Below, piece by piece: positions 1 through 8,360 of a DNA stretch of 64,000 nucleotides. The stretch lies in NCBI GenBank assembly GCA_947586055.1, contig CANPXL010000010.1, positions 1-64,000 on the forward strand, given 5' to 3'. Position 1 is the first letter of the stretch. Every line of letters starts with the position of its first letter. A program made the translations under genes and the position numbers. Under the pieces are notes generated by a model that had not been told where the DNA came from, made no database searches, and worked only from the letters and a program-made list of their open reading frames with translations. Source of the DNA: an uncultured Acetatifactor sp. (GTDB taxonomy: Bacteria > Bacillota > Clostridia > Lachnospirales > Lachnospiraceae).

Positions 1-7
1 AGTGATG

Positions 8-58
8 AGCCAGACGCCGCCAGCGATTAAGCTGACGGCGCTAATGTTATGACTGGCT
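8..58. other. nested stem-loop at the left edge
   Basis: AGCCAG (8-13) pairs with CTGGCT (53-58). Inside it CGCCG (15-19) pairs with CGGCG (36-40), and CAGC (21-24) with GCTG (31-34) around a GATTAA loop. It could be the 3' end of a structured RNA or of a gene lying left of the window. I do not recognise a riboswitch class, and no T tract follows. The rest of 59-187 is AT-rich with only a weak -10-like CATAAT at 149-154. Confidence 0.4.
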
Positions 59-187
59 ACTGTGTGAAAAGTAACTTTAAATTTTTTCTAAAATAAACTC
101 ATATTCCCTTTTCTTTTTCACAAAATAGTATTAAAATAAAAAGACAGGCATAATCTGGTAAACGTACCCTATCGAAAGGAGTATATT

Positions 188-538
188 ATGGCAAAAAAAT
201 TTGGTAAATTTCTGCTCTTCTCCGCTGTTCTCGGCGGCGCTGCCGCGGCTGCATATTATTATTTCCAGAAGAAGGACGCGGACAACAGTCTTTCCGAGGA
301 TGAGGATTACGACGATTTCAGCGAGGATTCCGACGGCGAAACGGAAACGGACAGAAAATATGTGTCCTTAACGCCCGGCGGAGACGCCCCCGCGCAGGAA
401 GAGAAAAAGGAGTCCTTTGTCCCTCTTGACAAGATGGCCCAGCCCGCGGAGAAGTCTGAAGCGGAAAGCGGAAACGCTTCCGATTCGGAAGTGGAAGAGT
501 TTTTCGACGAAGAAGACGCGGACAGCGAAAAAGCCTGA
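188..538 (+). CDS. small membrane-anchored acidic protein, function unknown
   Basis: 116 residues. A basic N-terminus (MAKKFGK) is followed by one hydrophobic Ala/Gly-rich segment (about residues 8-25) and a YYYFQKK stop-transfer signal. The remaining 90 residues are dominated by Asp, Glu and Ser (for example DEDYDDFSEDSD) and look disordered. The start is supported by AAAGGAG at 175-181, seven bases before the ATG. The layout resembles the short YtxH-like membrane proteins of clostridia, with a small anchor and a charged tail, but I see no catalytic motif. It stands alone on the plus strand and ends before a bidirectional terminator. Its location is inferred to be membrane-bound; no function can be assigned. 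Confidence 0.75.
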   Translation: MAKKFGKFLLFSAVLGGAAAAAYYYFQKKDADNSLSEDEDYDDFSEDSDGETETDRKYVSLTPGGDAPAQEEKKESFVPLDKMAQPAEKSEAESGNASDSEVEEFFDEEDADSEKA

Positions 539-594
539 GTGTCTTTCGTCTCCGGCGCTCTCCGGCGCCGCAGAACCTGAATCAGAAAAGAAAG

Positions 595-638
595 AGCGCC
601 TGAAACGGCTGATCGCAGCCGCGGACGGCGCTTTTTTT
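595..638. terminator. bidirectional intrinsic terminator
   Basis: AGCGCC (595-600) pairs with GGCGCT (627-632), with an inner CGGCTG/CAGCCG stem, followed by seven T on the plus strand. On the minus strand the stem is followed by a T-rich CTTTCTTTTCT stretch. It sits between the convergent small acidic protein and the MocR regulator. Confidence 0.8.
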
Positions 639-2130
639 ACGTTTCGATTTCCCACGCCCTTTTCAGCCTGTCGATCCCTTCCGAAAGCTGATCCGGCGAA
701 AGCCCGCCGAATCCCAGCAGCACCGTTGCGCATCCGCCGGCATTTCCCGCCCCCTGAGACAGGCCGTAAACCTTTACGCCCTGACGTGCCGCCGCGGCCA
801 CCAGCTCGTCTTCGCCGCAGGGTGACTTGGCGGTCAGTAACAGGTGCAGCCCGGCATTTTCACCGGAAACAGAAAATTTTTTCTGAAAGGGCGCCAGCTT
901 CTCCAGCAAAAGGTCATGCTTTGCCCGATAGATCTTTCTCATCTTGTTCAGATGTCTCTCAAAGTATCCGTCTCTGATAAATTCGTTCAGAATGCTCTGG
1001 TCGATCCTCGAGACCGTGCAGGAATAAAAACCGCATTCCTTCCGATATTTTTTCAGGAGCGGTTCCGGCAGGACCATAAAGCTGATCCGGATCGCCGGCG
1101 CGATCGCCTTGGAAAAGCTGCCCAGATAGATCACCTTTCCCAGCTCGTCGGACGCCTGCAGCGCCGGAATGGGCTTGCCGCGGAACCGAAATTCACTGTC
1201 GTAGTCATCTTCTATCAGATATCGATCCGGCGCTCCGGCCGCCCAGTGAAGCAGCTCCAGCCGGCGTCTTATCGGCATTACCACCCCTGTGGGAAACTGA
1301 TGAGAAGGCATCACATACGCCGCCTGCACCTTCTCCCGCTCCAGGGCGTCCACCCGCATGCCCGCCCCATCCATCCCGACGGTTACAATGTCATAGGCAA
1401 AAGACCGGAAAATCCGGTAAGACCTGAGATATGTGGGATCTTCCATCGCAATCCGAACATGCCTTCCCAGTATTTTCTCCAGAAGCATCAGAAGATACTC
1501 ATTCCCCGCGCCCACAACGATCTGCCCGGGCCTGCAGTTCACGCCCCGGGAAGAATGCAGATACCGGCTGATGGTTACCCGCAGTTCATAATCTCCCTGG
1601 GGTTCTCCCCGGGAAAACAGATCGCTGTTGGCACAGGTCAGGATATTTTTTGTGATCTTTTTCCAGACGCTGAAGGGAAACCCTGTCATGTCGATATCGT
1701 AAGGCGAGAAATCCCATGAAATGTCACGCCCCGAAGACGCATCCCCTTCTCGTTCCTCTCCCTCGCGATCGTCTTCTCCATCCGGGACAGCTTCCCGCTC
1801 TTCCGCGCCCCTGTCTGCGTCCTGCGCCGTCCGGCCGCCGACATCCTCCGGCGCGTCGGAGTCTCCAACCCCCGCCAGTTCGTCCATGGAACAAACAAAA
1901 TATCCCCTGCAGGGTCTCGCCTCGATATATCCTTCCGCCTGCAGCTGGCTGTAGGCATAGTCTACGGTACTTCTGGCCACCTGCAGATACTCCGCCAGAA
2001 AACGCGTAGAGGGAAGCCGCTCTCCCGCAAGCAGCTTCCCCTTTCTGATCTCTGTCCTGATATGTTCATAGATCTGCTCGTACAGCCGGGCGCTTCCCCC
2101 CGTCTGGAGCCGAATTGTCATTTCATACAT
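637..2130 (-). CDS. MocR-type (GntR/aminotransferase) transcriptional regulator
   Basis: 497 residues with a GntR winged helix-turn-helix at about 10-80 (LYEQIYEHIRTEI, GERLPSTR, ARSTVDYAY, GYIEARPCRGYFV). An acidic low-complexity linker covers about 90-135. A fold-type I aminotransferase domain fills 140-490, with the MocR signature IEDDYDSEFR (307-316) and a probable PLP lysine K341 in GSFSKAIAP. MocR proteins use bound PLP as an effector domain to control amino-acid, amine or vitamin B6 genes; members such as PdxR activate PLP synthesis. The target cannot be read here, since no divergent metabolic gene is present. The start overlaps the 3' end of the DUF2225 gene by 13 bases, suggesting translational coupling. 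The unusually charged linker looks lineage-specific. Confidence 0.9.
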   Translation of the reverse strand: MYEMTIRLQTGGSARLYEQIYEHIRTEIRKGKLLAGERLPSTRFLAEYLQVARSTVDYAYSQLQAEGYIEARPCRGYFVCSMDELAGVGDSDAPEDVGGRTAQDADRGAEEREAVPDGEDDREGEEREGDASSGRDISWDFSPYDIDMTGFPFSVWKKITKNILTCANSDLFSRGEPQGDYELRVTISRYLHSSRGVNCRPGQIVVGAGNEYLLMLLEKILGRHVRIAMEDPTYLRSYRIFRSFAYDIVTVGMDGAGMRVDALEREKVQAAYVMPSHQFPTGVVMPIRRRLELLHWAAGAPDRYLIEDDYDSEFRFRGKPIPALQASDELGKVIYLGSFSKAIAPAIRISFMVLPEPLLKKYRKECGFYSCTVSRIDQSILNEFIRDGYFERHLNKMRKIYRAKHDLLLEKLAPFQKKFSVSGENAGLHLLLTAKSPCGEDELVAAAARQGVKVYGLSQGAGNAGGCATVLLGFGGLSPDQLSEGIDRLKRAWEIET

Positions 2131-2999
2131 ATCTGTCCCGTTTTACCTGCTTTTTTCAGCTCCGCCAAAATCTGCTCCTTCAGGTCTCTCGCTTTGTCCT
2201 TCATCCGCGCGTTGGCCGACGTGGAACTGAGGACCATGGCGACCATCCGGCTTGCCACATCGTACTTTTTGAACCGGACCGCCAGCACGGCGATGAGATA
2301 GTTCACCGTCATCTCGTCCATGCCGCACATGGGAAAAGGCTCGCTCTGTACGGCATCCACAAACCCCTTGTATGCGTTCTGAAGATATTCGTTCTCCTGC
2401 TTTTCCAGTTCCGCCGTCGTTTTGGCGTCCGCCTTGCCCTCCGCCTGCAGCTTCTCCCGGTACCCGCGCAGGACCCATCCGCTTTTCAGACAGATATAAG
2501 CCTTCTCGCTGGCCCTTGCCTTCTTTACCACGGCGTTTGCCAGAGCGAGCTTATACCGTTCTATGGCCTCCGGATAGGTGTAAATGGGATCGTTGTATTC
2601 CGGCACCGTCACCACGGGACTTATCTTCTCTTCGATCAGCTTTGCCTGCGCATGGGTGAGCTTGTCGTAAAATCTGGTCAGCGCGGCATACCCGCATCTG
2701 GGACACAGCACCACGTCATACTTGCCCGGATCCACAATATCATACTTTGCCCGCAGATCGGAGTCGGTTCCGAGCAGCTTTGTCTTTCCGCTCTTTACCG
2801 TCTTCGAGGGAAAACTCAGTCCGCACACGGGACATTCATACGTCCTGTCATAAATGATTTCCTCTTCCGTCGGTCCCACAGGCGCCTTTGACGCCTCCTT
2901 GTTTTTGTCCTTCTGTTTTTCCTTCTCCTCGTCCTCGAAAATATCAACATTCTCCAGGCCGTTCAGACCCAGCTTTCCAAGTCCCGACAACAAACCCAT
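2118..2999 (-). CDS. DUF2225 family zinc-ribbon protein
   Basis: 293 residues. Two Cys pairs, CPVC near residue 56 and CPRC near residue 99, are spaced as in DUF2225 proteins of Firmicutes and could bind zinc. A helical, TPR-like region follows (IERYKLALANAVVKKA onward). The N-terminal 45 residues are Lys/Glu-rich. No signal peptide is visible, so it is probably cytoplasmic. The family's biochemical role is not established to my knowledge. The gene lies 63 bases downstream of glnS on the same strand and overlaps the MocR start, so the three genes may share a transcript. Confidence 0.8.
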   Translation of the reverse strand: MGLLSGLGKLGLNGLENVDIFEDEEKEKQKDKNKEASKAPVGPTEEEIIYDRTYECPVCGLSFPSKTVKSGKTKLLGTDSDLRAKYDIVDPGKYDVVLCPRCGYAALTRFYDKLTHAQAKLIEEKISPVVTVPEYNDPIYTYPEAIERYKLALANAVVKKARASEKAYICLKSGWVLRGYREKLQAEGKADAKTTAELEKQENEYLQNAYKGFVDAVQSEPFPMCGMDEMTVNYLIAVLAVRFKKYDVASRMVAMVLSSTSANARMKDKARDLKEQILAELKKAGKTGQICMK

Positions 3000-3062
3000 A
3001 GCAGATTCTTACCCTTCTTTCCTTCCATCCGCCGTCCGTAACACGCGGCGGAACTTTTTACT

Positions 3063-4724
3063 TTACTTCGGCAGTACAAAAGAACTCTTAAGCGACACGA
3101 TCCGGTTAAACACCAGCTTTTCCTCCGAAGAGTCCCTGGGATCCACGCTGAAAAATCCCTGTCGGACGAACTGAAATCTGTCGTAGGGCTTCGCCCCCGC
3201 AAAGGCCGGCTCCAGCCTGCAGTCCTCCATCACCGTCAGAGAATTGGGGTTCAGATTCAGGCTGCCGTCCTCGTTATAGACGCCCTTTTCCTCATCAATA
3301 ATATTCTCGTACAGTCTCACCTGTGCGGGAACGGACGACGACGCCTCCACCCAGTGAATGGTTCCCTTCACCTTCCTGCCGTCCGGACTGTTTCCGCCCC
3401 TGGACGCGGGATCGTAGGTACAGTGCACTTCCGTGATCCTGCCGTCCGCATCCTTCACGCACCCTGTACAGGTCACAAAATAAGCGTTCATCAGGCGCAC
3501 TTCGTTTCCGGGAAACATGCGGAAATATTTTCTGGGAGGTTCCTCCATGAAATCTTCTCTCTCAATGTACAGTTCTCTGCCGAAGGGAATCTCCCTGCTT
3601 CCCAGTTCCTCATTCTCCGGGTTGTTGACCGCGGAGAGCATCTCCGTCTGCCCCTCCGGATAGTTGTCGATGATCAGCTTCACAGGATCCAGAATCGCCA
3701 TATACCGGGGCGCCTTCGCCTTCAGGTCCTCTCTGATGCAGTATTCCAGAGCGGCGTAATCGGCCACGGAATTTGCCTTGGAAACCCCGCACAGTTCCAC
3801 AAACATCTTGATGGACTCCGGCGTAAAGCCCCGGCGTCTCAGCGCGGCGATGGATACCAGCCTTGGATCGTCCCAGCCGTCAACGATCCCCTCCTGCACC
3901 AGCTTTTTAATATATCTTTTGCCGGTGACGACATTTTTCAGATACAGCTTTGCAAACTCGATCTGTCTTGGGGGATGGGGATATTCCAGCTCCCTTACCA
4001 CCCAGTCGTAAAGCGGCCTGTGGTCCTCGAACTCCAGCGTACAGATAGAATGGGTGATGCCCTCAATGGCGTCCTCGATGGGATGCGCAAAATCATACAT
4101 GGGATAAATGCACCATTGATCCCCCGTGTTGTGATGGGTTATATGCGCCACGCGGTAGATGACGGGATCCCTCATGTTGATATTGGGCGAAGTCATGTCG
4201 ATACGGGCCCTGAGCACCTTCTCGCCGTCCGCGTACTTTCCGTCCTTCATCTCCTGAAACAGCCTGAGGTTCTCTTCCACGGTCCTGCCGCTGGACGGAT
4301 CCTCCTTTCCCGGCTCCGTCAGACTTCCCCTGTACTCCCTGATCTGCTCCGCCGTCAGGTCGGACACATAGGCTTTCCCCTTGCGGATCAGCTTCACCGC
4401 CGCCTCATACATCTGTCCGAAATAGTCGGACGCAAAGAACAGCCTGTCTTCCCAGTCCGCCCCCAGCCACTGAATGTCCTCCTTGATGGACTCCACAAAC
4501 TCCAAATCCTCCTTGGTGGGATTTGTGTCGTCAAAACGCATGTTGAACTTGCCGTTGTATTCCTGAGCCAGCCCGTAATTCAGCAGAATACTCTTGGCAT
4601 GGCCGATATGAAGATAGCCGTTGGGCTCCGGCGGGAAACGGGTGTGGACGGTGTCGTAGACTCCCTCCGCCAGATCCTTGTCGATCATAACCTCAATAAA
4701 ATTCTTTGACTCTGCCTCGCTCAT
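3063..4724 (-). CDS. glnS: glutaminyl-tRNA synthetase
   Basis: About 553 residues from the ATG at 4722-4724 (MSEAESKNF). An in-frame extension to 4826 is not conserved-looking and has no ribosome site. Class I signature [14 protein letters not shown] is near the N-terminus. The KMSKS-equivalent loop is [12 protein letters not shown], ahead of [17 protein letters not shown], which is typical of GlnRS rather than GluRS. C-terminal anticodon-binding beta-barrels follow (GTIHWVEAS). It charges tRNA-Gln with glutamine directly in the cytoplasm. Its presence matters for the gatCAB operon 10 kb away: direct Gln-tRNA synthesis makes GatCAB unnecessary for glutamine and points it toward asparagine. 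Confidence 0.96.
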   Translation of the reverse strand: MSEAESKNFIEVMIDKDLAEGVYDTVHTRFPPEPNGYLHIGHAKSILLNYGLAQEYNGKFNMRFDDTNPTKEDLEFVESIKEDIQWLGADWEDRLFFASDYFGQMYEAAVKLIRKGKAYVSDLTAEQIREYRGSLTEPGKEDPSSGRTVEENLRLFQEMKDGKYADGEKVLRARIDMTSPNINMRDPVIYRVAHITHHNTGDQWCIYPMYDFAHPIEDAIEGITHSICTLEFEDHRPLYDWVVRELEYPHPPRQIEFAKLYLKNVVTGKRYIKKLVQEGIVDGWDDPRLVSIAALRRRGFTPESIKMFVELCGVSKANSVADYAALEYCIREDLKAKAPRYMAILDPVKLIIDNYPEGQTEMLSAVNNPENEELGSREIPFGRELYIEREDFMEEPPRKYFRMFPGNEVRLMNAYFVTCTGCVKDADGRITEVHCTYDPASRGGNSPDGRKVKGTIHWVEASSSVPAQVRLYENIIDEEKGVYNEDGSLNLNPNSLTVMEDCRLEPAFAGAKPYDRFQFVRQGFFSVDPRDSSEEKLVFNRIVSLKSSFVLPK

Positions 4725-4831
4725 ATAACCTGTCTTTCCTTTCCCGGAGAACAATTGCCGGAGGTCATACCGACCGCAGAAAACACCGCTGCCGCAGGGA
4801 TCTTCTCTGCGGCGCTTCTCCGGCACACTCT

Positions 4832-4861
4832 ATCATAACACACCTTCCTCAGACTCCGCAA
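4832..4861 (-). promoter_or_regulatory. probable glnS promoter
   Basis: On the minus strand TTGCGG (4856-4861), an 18-base spacer and TATGAT (4832-4837). It lies just outside the 3' end of the DHH gene and about 110 bases upstream of the glnS ATG. A CCGCAG/CTGCGG hairpin (4792-4812) sits in the leader. It has no T-box motif. Confidence 0.5.
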
Positions 4862-4876
4862 GCAATTCTTCCGGCG

Positions 4877-6391
4877 TCAGGAGGATACTTCGTCATAACT
4901 TCTTTGGAAGTTCTCCCGTTCCACCACATACACATCGTGGAGGTCGTCGCAGCGGACGGCCAGATAATCTCCCGGTTTTCCCAACAGATACCTGTCCTTG
5001 TCCCTGACCGTAAAGACCTTGACGCTTCTCTCCAGCTCCCTTGCATAGATCTCAACCTTCCCGGCAGGTACGCAGACCCGGGCGTAATCCGTCAGAAACA
5101 GCGTGCTGCCGTCCGCACGGTTCTTGATGATCGGTATATACTCGGGCTTTTGCTCCGGAATATACTTCTGATCCAGAAGCCTGTAAGAGCGCGAAAAGGT
5201 TTCCCGGCTGTCAGGGTATACTTCTCCCTTCGGCCCGATCATAAGATACAGATCCCCGTCCACCGTCAGCTCACTGTCGCCCTCCAGAGTCCGGACGGTG
5301 ACGGGAGTTCCCGCCGGGACAAGATCGTCCGCCTTCACGCAGCCCATCGGAATCGTTCTCATCCGATACCGCTTCATCCCCGCCGTGTCCGCCTGAAACT
5401 CCCGGGCATAGATGAGATCATAGCTGTCAAAATACTGTGTCATACGATTGTTGAAATAAGCTTCCGTGTGCAGTGTGGGGAAATTTTCCTCATATAGGCG
5501 CAGACTGATAAAACCGCCGGCCTTCTCATAGTGGCCGCCTCCGGAACCGATATCCTGCGCCAGAAAGGCGGCAAGCTCGCTGGCATTTACCTCCCTGATA
5601 CAGCTGCGCACCGAAAACTTATATCCGTCCGGCACCTCGTTGAACACCACGCAGGTCTTGATGGCGTCCACCTGAAGCAGGAAGTCGCTGATCAGTCCCA
5701 GCACATTGGGATCACAGGGCTGCGCCTTTATGACCGCAAACTCATAATCGTCGTTGTAACTGTAACGGATCATTGCAATTCCCGCGATCTCAAGCTCTTT
5801 CAGGGAAAGATTGGAATTGCGGAACAACGTGATCAGGCTCTTATCCGCATGGAGCGCCTCGCGCATATCCATATCCAGCGGGTTGTACAGTTCGGAAAAC
5901 TGATTGGTGTCCGTATAAAGTCCGTAGAATAAAGCCGTTCCCAGCCATTCTTCGCTGTCCACGTCAAACTCTTCGTCCCGAAGCATCTTCCAGACCAGTG
6001 TGGAACAGCTTCCCAGGTTGGGATTAATCACCCCGTGCACCGGCGCCTTTTCCACCTGATGATGGTCGATGACCACAACATTTCCGGCTTCCAGCTTCGT
6101 CACATTTCCCGCGCCATACTGACAGTCCACCGTGATCAGCAGGCCGTCTTCCGGCATTCCCTTCCACTCTTCCGCGGCGACATACTCCACAGGCAGATTC
6201 AGTTTTTCCACCATCAGCCGCAGGTTGGACTTCTGAATCCGGGTCCTCCCGCTGTATACAAGACGTACCTCCCTGCCCCTGCTTCGGAAATAGCAGTAGA
6301 CGCCATAGCCGGAGGCCAGCGTGTCCGCATCCGGATTGTCATGGCACTGCACGACGACGGGGTTATAAGATTCCAGTTCCTTCAGCCTCAT
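4877..6391 (-). CDS. DHH/DHHA1 phosphoesterase with two C-terminal PGDY-type repeats
   Basis: 504 residues. DHH domain at about 10-165 with HDNPDAD (17-23), VDCQ (88-91) and IDHHQ (108-112); DHHA1 domain with GSGGGHYEKAGG (282-293). These are the Mn-binding motifs of nanoRNase/c-di-AMP-type phosphodiesterases such as NrnA and GdpP, so it probably hydrolyses short RNA or a small phosphoester; substrate unresolved. Residues 340-504 add an unusual tail with two related units, 378-404 and 473-500, each of the form GDxYLxx...VY...E.F.RSY. Similar PGDY/GEVY units are common in phage proteins. The gene is 9 bases behind the purH-type gene and probably in the same operon. Confidence 0.85.
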   Translation of the reverse strand: MRLKELESYNPVVVQCHDNPDADTLASGYGVYCYFRSRGREVRLVYSGRTRIQKSNLRLMVEKLNLPVEYVAAEEWKGMPEDGLLITVDCQYGAGNVTKLEAGNVVVIDHHQVEKAPVHGVINPNLGSCSTLVWKMLRDEEFDVDSEEWLGTALFYGLYTDTNQFSELYNPLDMDMREALHADKSLITLFRNSNLSLKELEIAGIAMIRYSYNDDYEFAVIKAQPCDPNVLGLISDFLLQVDAIKTCVVFNEVPDGYKFSVRSCIREVNASELAAFLAQDIGSGGGHYEKAGGFISLRLYEENFPTLHTEAYFNNRMTQYFDSYDLIYAREFQADTAGMKRYRMRTIPMGCVKADDLVPAGTPVTVRTLEGDSELTVDGDLYLMIGPKGEVYPDSRETFSRSYRLLDQKYIPEQKPEYIPIIKNRADGSTLFLTDYARVCVPAGKVEIYARELERSVKVFTVRDKDRYLLGKPGDYLAVRCDDLHDVYVVERENFQRSYDEVSS

Positions 6392-6400
6392 ACGCGCACC

Positions 6401-7579
6401 TCAGTGATGGAACAGCCGGATGCCGGTAAACGTCATCACCATGCCGTATTTGTTGCAGCAGTCGATCACCGCGTCGTCCCGGACCGAGCCGCCGGGCTGG
6501 GCGATATATTTCACGCCGCTCTTTCTTGCTCTCTCGATGTTGTCCGAAAAGGGAAAGAACGCGTCAGAACCCAGCGTCACATCCTGCAGCTTATCAAGCC
6601 ACATCCGCTTCTCTTCCCGGGTAAACACAGGCGGCTTTACCTGAAACGTCTTTTGCCACACGCCGTCCGCGAGGATATCCATGCATTCGTCCCCCATATA
6701 GACGTCTATCGCGTTGTCCCTGTCCGCTCTGCCCAGGCCCTCCACAAACGAAAGGCCCATCACCTGGGGCGACTGGCGCAGGAACCAGTTGTCCGCCTTG
6801 GTGCCGGCAAGTCTGGTGCAATGGATCCGGGACTGCTGCCCTGCGCCGATTCCGATGGCCTGTCCGTCCTTCACATAGCAGACGGAATTGGACTGTGTGT
6901 ACTTCAGGGTGATCAGCGCAATCTTCATATCGATCAGGGCCTTCTCGGGAATCTCCCTGTTTTCCGTCACAATGTTGGAGAGAAGACCGCCGTTTACATC
7001 CAGCTCGTTTCTTCCCTGTTCAAAGGTGATCCCATAGACCTGCTTCTTTTCCTGGGGAGCGGGCGTATAGGACGTGTCGATCTGAATGACATTGTAGGCG
7101 CCCTTTTTCTTTCCCTTTAAAAGCTCCAGCGCTTCCTCGGTATATCCGGGCGCGATGACGCCGTCGGACACCTCCCGCTTGATCAGACGGGCCGTATCCG
7201 CGTCACAGACGTCGGACAGAGCGATAAAATCTCCGAAGGAAGACATCCGGTCCGCGCCCCTGGCCCTGGCATAGGCGCACGCCAGCGGAGACAATTCTCC
7301 AAGATCATCCACCCAGTATATCTTCGCCAGGGTCTCGTCGAGGGGAAGGCCCACCGCCGCCCCCGCGGGCGACACATGCTTAAAAGACGTCGCCGCAGGA
7401 AGCCCCGTGGCCTCCTTTAACTCCTTTACCAGCTGCCAGCCGTTCAGGGCGTCCAGAAAATTGATATAGCCCGGCCTGCCGTTCAGGACGGTGACCGGAA
7501 GATCCCTTCCATCCTCCATGTAAATTCTCGAGGGCTTCTGGTTCGGATTGCATCCGTATTTCAGTTCGATCTCTTTCAT
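6401..7579 (-). CDS. purH: stand-alone AICAR formyltransferase (PurH C-terminal type)
   Basis: 392 residues (MKEIELKYGCNPNQKPSR). The AICAR transformylase motifs are present: ATSFKHVSPAGAAV, the SSFGDFIALSD segment, KYTQSNSVCYVKDGQ, IGAGQQSR and DAFFPFSDNIE. Near the C-terminus is AQPGGSVRDDAVI. It transfers a formyl group from 10-formyl-THF to AICAR to give FAICAR, the ninth step of de novo purine synthesis. The N-terminal IMP cyclohydrolase (MGS-like) half of classical PurH is missing; that step is supplied by the PurO-like gene immediately upstream, 18 bases away. The symbol purH is used for the activity, not the full bifunctional protein. Confidence 0.93.
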   Translation of the reverse strand: MKEIELKYGCNPNQKPSRIYMEDGRDLPVTVLNGRPGYINFLDALNGWQLVKELKEATGLPAATSFKHVSPAGAAVGLPLDETLAKIYWVDDLGELSPLACAYARARGADRMSSFGDFIALSDVCDADTARLIKREVSDGVIAPGYTEEALELLKGKKKGAYNVIQIDTSYTPAPQEKKQVYGITFEQGRNELDVNGGLLSNIVTENREIPEKALIDMKIALITLKYTQSNSVCYVKDGQAIGIGAGQQSRIHCTRLAGTKADNWFLRQSPQVMGLSFVEGLGRADRDNAIDVYMGDECMDILADGVWQKTFQVKPPVFTREEKRMWLDKLQDVTLGSDAFFPFSDNIERARKSGVKYIAQPGGSVRDDAVIDCCNKYGMVMTFTGIRLFHH

Positions 7580-7597
7580 GCTCTTACCTCCTGTGTA

Positions 7598-8305
7598 CTA
7601 CTGATTTTTGTTGAGGATTCTGGTCTCGGACACGCCGGAAGCAATGTCAATATAACGCACGAACAGAGACACCTTGTTCTCTTCGTTCAAGCTGTTCCAC
7701 ACCATCTGGGCAAAACTGTCGATGCCGCCCGATATCGCTACTTTTTCCGGCTCTCCCGCAAAGCTGGGAAGCGGATTTCCGTCCCCCATATAGGTATGGA
7801 GAAAGCGTCCCTCCCCCGCCTTTGGATGATCGTAGGAGAAGGTATATCTGTTACAGCAGTCCGGATCGCCGTCATTGCTCTTTAAAATGGACATCATATA
7901 CTCATACCGGCCGCCCTCAATGTGCATCAGGCCCGATATCCTTGGCGTATAGTTGGGGCCGTCCGGCTCAAACTTCCTGACGCGCAGAGACTGTTCAAAC
8001 GTTTTTCCCGCCGCAATCCCGTCATATATGGTATCTGTCTGGTCGCCATTGGTGACAATGGTATTGTTTCCCAGCACGCGCACAGGCGCGTAAATGATCA
8101 GGCTTGGATCCTCCAGCCGTGAAGGGTCGAAGGCTTCCGTTCGGATCCCGTCCCCCTGGGTCACAAAGATCCTGTTCCGGCTGTTGGAACTCCTTCCCAT
8201 GATAAAATACGCGGCCACGGCGTACCTGCCGTCCTCCGAACGCCCCATCACGATCCCTCTGCCGGGGTACGCATTGTTTTTCAGTTCCCTGTCCAGTTGC
8301 AGCAT
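7598..8305 (-). CDS. purO: PurO-type IMP cyclohydrolase
   Basis: 235 residues. The N-terminal motif NAYPGRGIVMGRSEDG and the later NGDQTDTIYDG, EPDGPNYTPRISG and ISGGIDSFAQMVW are typical of the IMP_cyclohyd family first described in archaeal PurO. It closes the ring of FAICAR to IMP, the last step of purine synthesis. AAGGAGGAGAACA precedes the ATG. It is the first gene of a tight operon with the AICAR formyltransferase and the DHH phosphoesterase. The pair replaces bifunctional PurH and delivers IMP, the substrate of the nearby GuaB. Confidence 0.9.
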   Translation of the reverse strand: MLQLDRELKNNAYPGRGIVMGRSEDGRYAVAAYFIMGRSSNSRNRIFVTQGDGIRTEAFDPSRLEDPSLIIYAPVRVLGNNTIVTNGDQTDTIYDGIAAGKTFEQSLRVRKFEPDGPNYTPRISGLMHIEGGRYEYMMSILKSNDGDPDCCNRYTFSYDHPKAGEGRFLHTYMGDGNPLPSFAGEPEKVAISGGIDSFAQMVWNSLNEENKVSLFVRYIDIASGVSETRILNKNQ

Positions 8306-8318
8306 TGTTCTCCTCCTT

Positions 8319-8360
8319 AAAATAAAACCAGCCGCCCGTCTGCAGCTGCTTTTATTATTT
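8319..8360 (-). terminator. weak terminator behind the GGDEF/EAL gene
   Basis: On the minus strand an A/T-flanked imperfect stem (GCAGC against GCTG with mismatches) is followed by GGTTTTATTTT. It starts at the stop codon of the upstream gene. The stem is poor, so this is tentative. Confidence 0.35.

Noticed and set aside
3003-3062. Terminator between glnS and the DUF2225 gene
   Set aside because: A CCGCCG/CGGCGG stem is present, but its T-rich tail is on the plus strand, where no gene ends; on the minus strand there is no U tract.
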